Shown here one piece after another: positions 5,076-7,246 of a stretch of 7,246 nucleotides of DNA. Both the position numbers and the translations under genes were made by a program. The notes under the pieces were generated by a model that saw only the letters and a program-made list of their open reading frames with translations, was not told where the DNA came from and did no database searches. Location of the stretch: assembly GCA_002781125.1 (NCBI GenBank), contig PETJ01000056.1, positions 1 through 7,246 of the forward strand. The letters are read 5' to 3'. Each line of letters starts with the position of its first letter. Within the stretch, counting starts at the first letter, position 1. Origin of the DNA: Candidatus Nealsonbacteria bacterium CG01_land_8_20_14_3_00_12 (GTDB lineage Bacteria; Patescibacteriota; Minisyncoccia; Minisyncoccales; PETJ01).

Positions 5076-6179
5076 TTAGCCTAATTTACCTACCTCCCCT
5101 CTAATATATGTCCGATAGTCCTCGCTTTCTTTGATTTGTCGATTCAGATTCTCTTCAGTCACAAGCTCAACTCGGGGCAAATCTTTGGGGTAAGCCCGGT
5201 GTAGCTGGTCAGCTAAAGTTTTCTCTAACCCAAGATTCTCGATAGTTAACCACTTCCAATTCTGAACAAGGCGCATACACGCTTCCCTTCCTCCACGAGA
5301 AAAGGCAAAAAGGAGAGCTGCCAGTGGAAGAGCATTATTTAGCAAACAAATAAATTCTGCTTCTGCCACCGCATACTTATTGCCATTAACTGAAAGAGTA
5401 AGCCCGCCATTCTCTCGGACTAATCTCAGTCCCTGGAGACCAGTAATGCTGTCGTCAGCGAAAGCAGTATCTCTCAAGGAATTGCCAGTCCTCCGGCAAC
5501 TATCCTGGATTGCTTCAACCTTACCAGCGCCACCAGCTATTTTTATTTCGCTGACCATTTGACGATAAGCCGGGATATTCATTAATTCCCCATTCTCCAA
5601 GAAAATTCCATCCATGCGTTTGGCTACCTCTTGCATCTCCTTAGCGAGGATTGGTTTCCCGGTTTTCTCGTCTTTTGTCCAGTCCAACTTTGGCATCGTG
5701 GCTATCTCTTGATTAAGCTTATTAATCAACCGAATTTCGCTGGGGCTCAAACTGTACTTATTGAAACTCATCCAAGTGCAATAGAGATTTTCCACTGGAA
5801 TGCCCGCCATCTTAGCTATGGGAGCGACACAGACGCTATAAGTCGTCGAGATGAGAAAAACGGGCATTATCTTGCTGACGTAAGCCAGCGTCTCTATGGC
5901 GCCGGGGATCATTCGTAGGTTTTTGACTGTATAATCCTCTGCTAGAGCATTGTGAAGGCCCCAAGCGATGAGTGAAGGAATCTCAAATAGTAGTGTGGTA
6001 CCAGCACGATGCCCGGGTCGAGTCAGTTCTAGTAAGTCATCGTATTTGCTTTTTTTGTCGAAGTCACTTTCTCCGGCCTCCTTTCCGTCAGGATGAAACA
6101 CACTTGCCAGTTCGGCGGCAATGTCGTTGAAAAAATGCACTCCTTCTCCATCAGTATCCCACTGGACTTTTTGGACCAT
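5076..6179 (-). CDS. HAD-superfamily protein resembling archaeal EhaR-type phosphatases
   Basis: A 367-residue soluble protein with HAD motifs in order: DTDGEG (8-13, nucleophile and acid/base Asp), S111-T112 in LISTTY, K220 in GGAGK, and ADDS (241-244). The N-terminal part (KYDDLLELTRPGHRAGTTL, then IPGAIETL, STTY and an NLYCT element) recalls archaeal HAD proteins annotated as energy-converting hydrogenase A subunit R or phosphoserine-phosphatase-like. That similarity is from memory, not a search, and the substrate is unknown. A strong AAAGGAGG eight bases before the ATG overlaps the TGA of the purN-like gene, so the two are translationally coupled, and a terminator follows. It may dephosphorylate a metabolite tied to purine or one-carbon metabolism; that is inference. 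Confidence 0.65.
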   Translation of the reverse strand: MVQKVQWDTDGEGVHFFNDIAAELASVFHPDGKEAGESDFDKKSKYDDLLELTRPGHRAGTTLLFEIPSLIAWGLHNALAEDYTVKNLRMIPGAIETLAYVSKIMPVFLISTTYSVCVAPIAKMAGIPVENLYCTWMSFNKYSLSPSEIRLINKLNQEIATMPKLDWTKDEKTGKPILAKEMQEVAKRMDGIFLENGELMNIPAYRQMVSEIKIAGGAGKVEAIQDSCRRTGNSLRDTAFADDSITGLQGLRLVRENGGLTLSVNGNKYAVAEAEFICLLNNALPLAALLFAFSRGGREACMRLVQNWKWLTIENLGLEKTLADQLHRAYPKDLPRVELVTEENLNRQIKESEDYRTYIRGEVGKLG

Positions 6180-6194
6180 TTCTTGTGCCTCCTT

Positions 6195-6998
6195 TCAGAT
6201 TTCTCCTTTTATTGCGGCGTCGATTTCTTCGGTCAGGTCGTAACCATTTATTACTTTCCCATCGGCATCAACTATCCTACCTCCTTCTATTCTCACCCTG
6301 CCTTCGCTGAAGGCTTTGAGAGTGGCGACAATCAGAGGAAATTCTCGGGCTAATCCATGTTTACGGATTTCTTTAAAGAGTAAGTTATTTTCTCCCTCTC
6401 GTCTCCTTATTTCTTCCAGAGACCGGGTTTCTGTCTTTTTCCAATACCTATCGAAGGGTTTTCCTCTGATGGGAAGAGTACAATAAGTGACGGCCGGTCC
6501 TTTATCGAGCTCGGGTGTGACCAGGTGCATCATTACCCCTGTTCTTTCAGCTCGATTTTCAATCAGTTGCCAGATCACCTCTTGCCAACTTCCGGTCGGA
6601 CCACCGGGAGCAGCCGGATGGAGATTTATCATTTTATATTTTTGACACATCTCCTCATCGACAATGAGCATGTAACCGGCCAGGACACAAAGGTCAGGAT
6701 GAAAGCCTGCCAGTCGCTTCATTACTTCTCTGTCGTATTCCAGCCGCCAAGGATCCGAACGGGGCTCATATCCTCTCGGAGATTGGAAATCCCGGGAAGA
6801 GTAATAGATCAGATGAAGGTGGTAACTTCCCACCAGCTTGAAAAACTGGGACGTTTCTTCGGCTTCGCTCGGTCCTCGGTTGCAGAAAACAAAAAGAATT
6901 TCTGCTTTAAGTTTGCCTTCCTGGATTTCATTATGAACTACGGTGAGTAGCTGCCGGGCAGCTTCATCTCTGCCAGTCGAAAACCAACCAATTTTCAT
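6195..6998 (-). CDS. Divergent PurN-like formyltransferase (GART fold)
   Basis: PurN transfers a formyl group from 10-formyltetrahydrofolate to glycinamide ribonucleotide. Fold signatures: MKIGWFSTGRDE at the start, LAGYM (106-110), the catalytic INLHPAAPGG (124-133; N125 and H127) and PELDKGPA (162-169; D165 as catalytic Asp). At 267 residues it is longer than PurN (about 200-215) because of extra sequence in 70-90 and a C-terminal extension after about 200. Instead of the usual NIHPSLLP it has NLHPAAPGGPTGSWQ, so it is a separate subfamily and the acceptor may not be GAR. It follows purD, which supports a purine role. AAAGGAGG lies six bases before the ATG. The stop overlaps the next gene's SD. 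Confidence 0.8.
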   Translation of the reverse strand: MKIGWFSTGRDEAARQLLTVVHNEIQEGKLKAEILFVFCNRGPSEAEETSQFFKLVGSYHLHLIYYSSRDFQSPRGYEPRSDPWRLEYDREVMKRLAGFHPDLCVLAGYMLIVDEEMCQKYKMINLHPAAPGGPTGSWQEVIWQLIENRAERTGVMMHLVTPELDKGPAVTYCTLPIRGKPFDRYWKKTETRSLEEIRRREGENNLLFKEIRKHGLAREFPLIVATLKAFSEGRVRIEGGRIVDADGKVINGYDLTEEIDAAIKGEI

Positions 6999-7026
6999 TA
7001 CCCACCTCCTTTAAGGTTATTTGGGG

Positions 7027-7095
7027 GGCGATGAGAACTTCGTTCTCATCTTCACCTTCGCTTCCTTCGGAAGCTCGGTCTCTGATTTCTCAGAG
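7027..7095 (-). repeat. Hairpin repeat copy D (purD/purN junction)
   Basis: Three perfect hairpins: GATGAGAAC (7030-7038) with GTTCTCATC (7042-7050), loop TTC; GCTTCC (7060-7065) with GGAAGC (7069-7074), loop TTC; CTCTGA (7080-7085) with TCAGAG (7090-7095). The core GAAGGTGAAG and ACCGAGC match copy A on the minus strand. The last hairpin contains the purD stop (7092-7090). Flanking TGGGG (7022-7026) and CCCCA (7096-7100) could close the whole as a multibranch structure. Confidence 0.75.
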
Positions 7096-7246
7096 CCCCA
7101 TTTTTAGTTGAAATCCGCGTTTTAAGGCTTTTTTGCCGATGTCAGTTCGATGATGTTCGCCAGACCAGCTTATTTTAGCAACTGCCTCATAAACGCGTTG
7201 CATTGCCTCGGGAATATCCTTTCCCATAGCAGTTGGTCCAATTACT
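7090..7246 (-). CDS. purD: C-terminal end of phosphoribosylamine-glycine ligase (partial)
   Basis: Fifty-one C-terminal residues are visible, beginning VIGPTAMGKDIPEAMQRVYE and including HHRTDIGKKAL; the 5' part lies beyond the window. PurD (GAR synthetase) joins glycine to phosphoribosylamine with ATP, step 2 of purine synthesis. The VTA-GKDxxEAxxxxYE pattern followed by W-G-xxRxDIG is the usual end of the family. The TGA is inside repeat D, and the purN-like gene follows after 91 bases in the same direction, giving consecutive pathway steps. Confidence 0.85.
   Translation of the reverse strand, partial: VIGPTAMGKDIPEAMQRVYEAVAKISWSGEHHRTDIGKKALKRGFQLKMGL

Noticed and set aside
1460..7095. 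CRISPR array or IS element as explanation of the repeats
   Set aside because: Copies are kilobases apart, separated by genes, not regularly spaced, too short for a transposase, and occur in both orientations.

Overview
The window reads as bacterial chromosome in which every supported gene lies on the minus strand, so transcription runs from high to low coordinates. The lower part (about 346-4805) is a compact division and cell-wall (dcw) cluster: mraZ, rsmH, a small ftsL-like gene, an ftsI-type transpeptidase and a reduced murF-like gene. The upper part (5076-7246) is an operon-like block: the 3' end of purD, a divergent PurN-like formyltransferase and a HAD-superfamily protein resembling the archaeal EhaR type. 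A 12-bp-stem terminator separates the blocks. The AT-rich division genes, minimal spacing, absent or weak Shine-Dalgarno sequences in the dcw genes, the cut-down Mur ligase and the in-frame repeats inside conserved genes suggest a Patescibacteria/CPR (Parcubacteria-like) genome; this is an inference from style, not a proven assignment.

Layout, in direction of transcription: purD (partial), repeat D, purN-like, HAD gene, terminator with repeat C, a control region of about 160 bp with two perfect and three near DnaA boxes, a 10-bp-phased GTG array that looks like an MraZ operator, then mraZ, rsmH, repeat B, ftsL-like, ftsI (ATGA overlap), repeat A and murF-like. After murF comes a leader of about 320 bp with a promoter candidate, a structured segment, an intrinsic terminator, a ten-codon mini-ORF with a strong SD, and the GTG start of another gene that leaves the window at base 1.

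RsmH methylates 16S rRNA. FtsL and FtsI belong to the septal peptidoglycan machinery, the MurF family makes peptidoglycan precursor, and MraZ usually represses this operon. PurD and PurN-family enzymes catalyse steps 2 and 3 of purine synthesis. The role of the HAD protein is unknown.

The most unusual content is repetitive. A family of two- to three-hairpin elements sits at four gene junctions. Its arms differ between copies but stay complementary, while its core is conserved, and three copies overlap the stop codon of a gene. Separately, an exact 24-bp sequence is inserted in the same reading frame in murF and ftsI (peptide DSNPPSTL), and rsmH carries a five-unit heptanucleotide tandem repeat. 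Together they suggest a genome colonised by small repeats, both between and inside essential genes.
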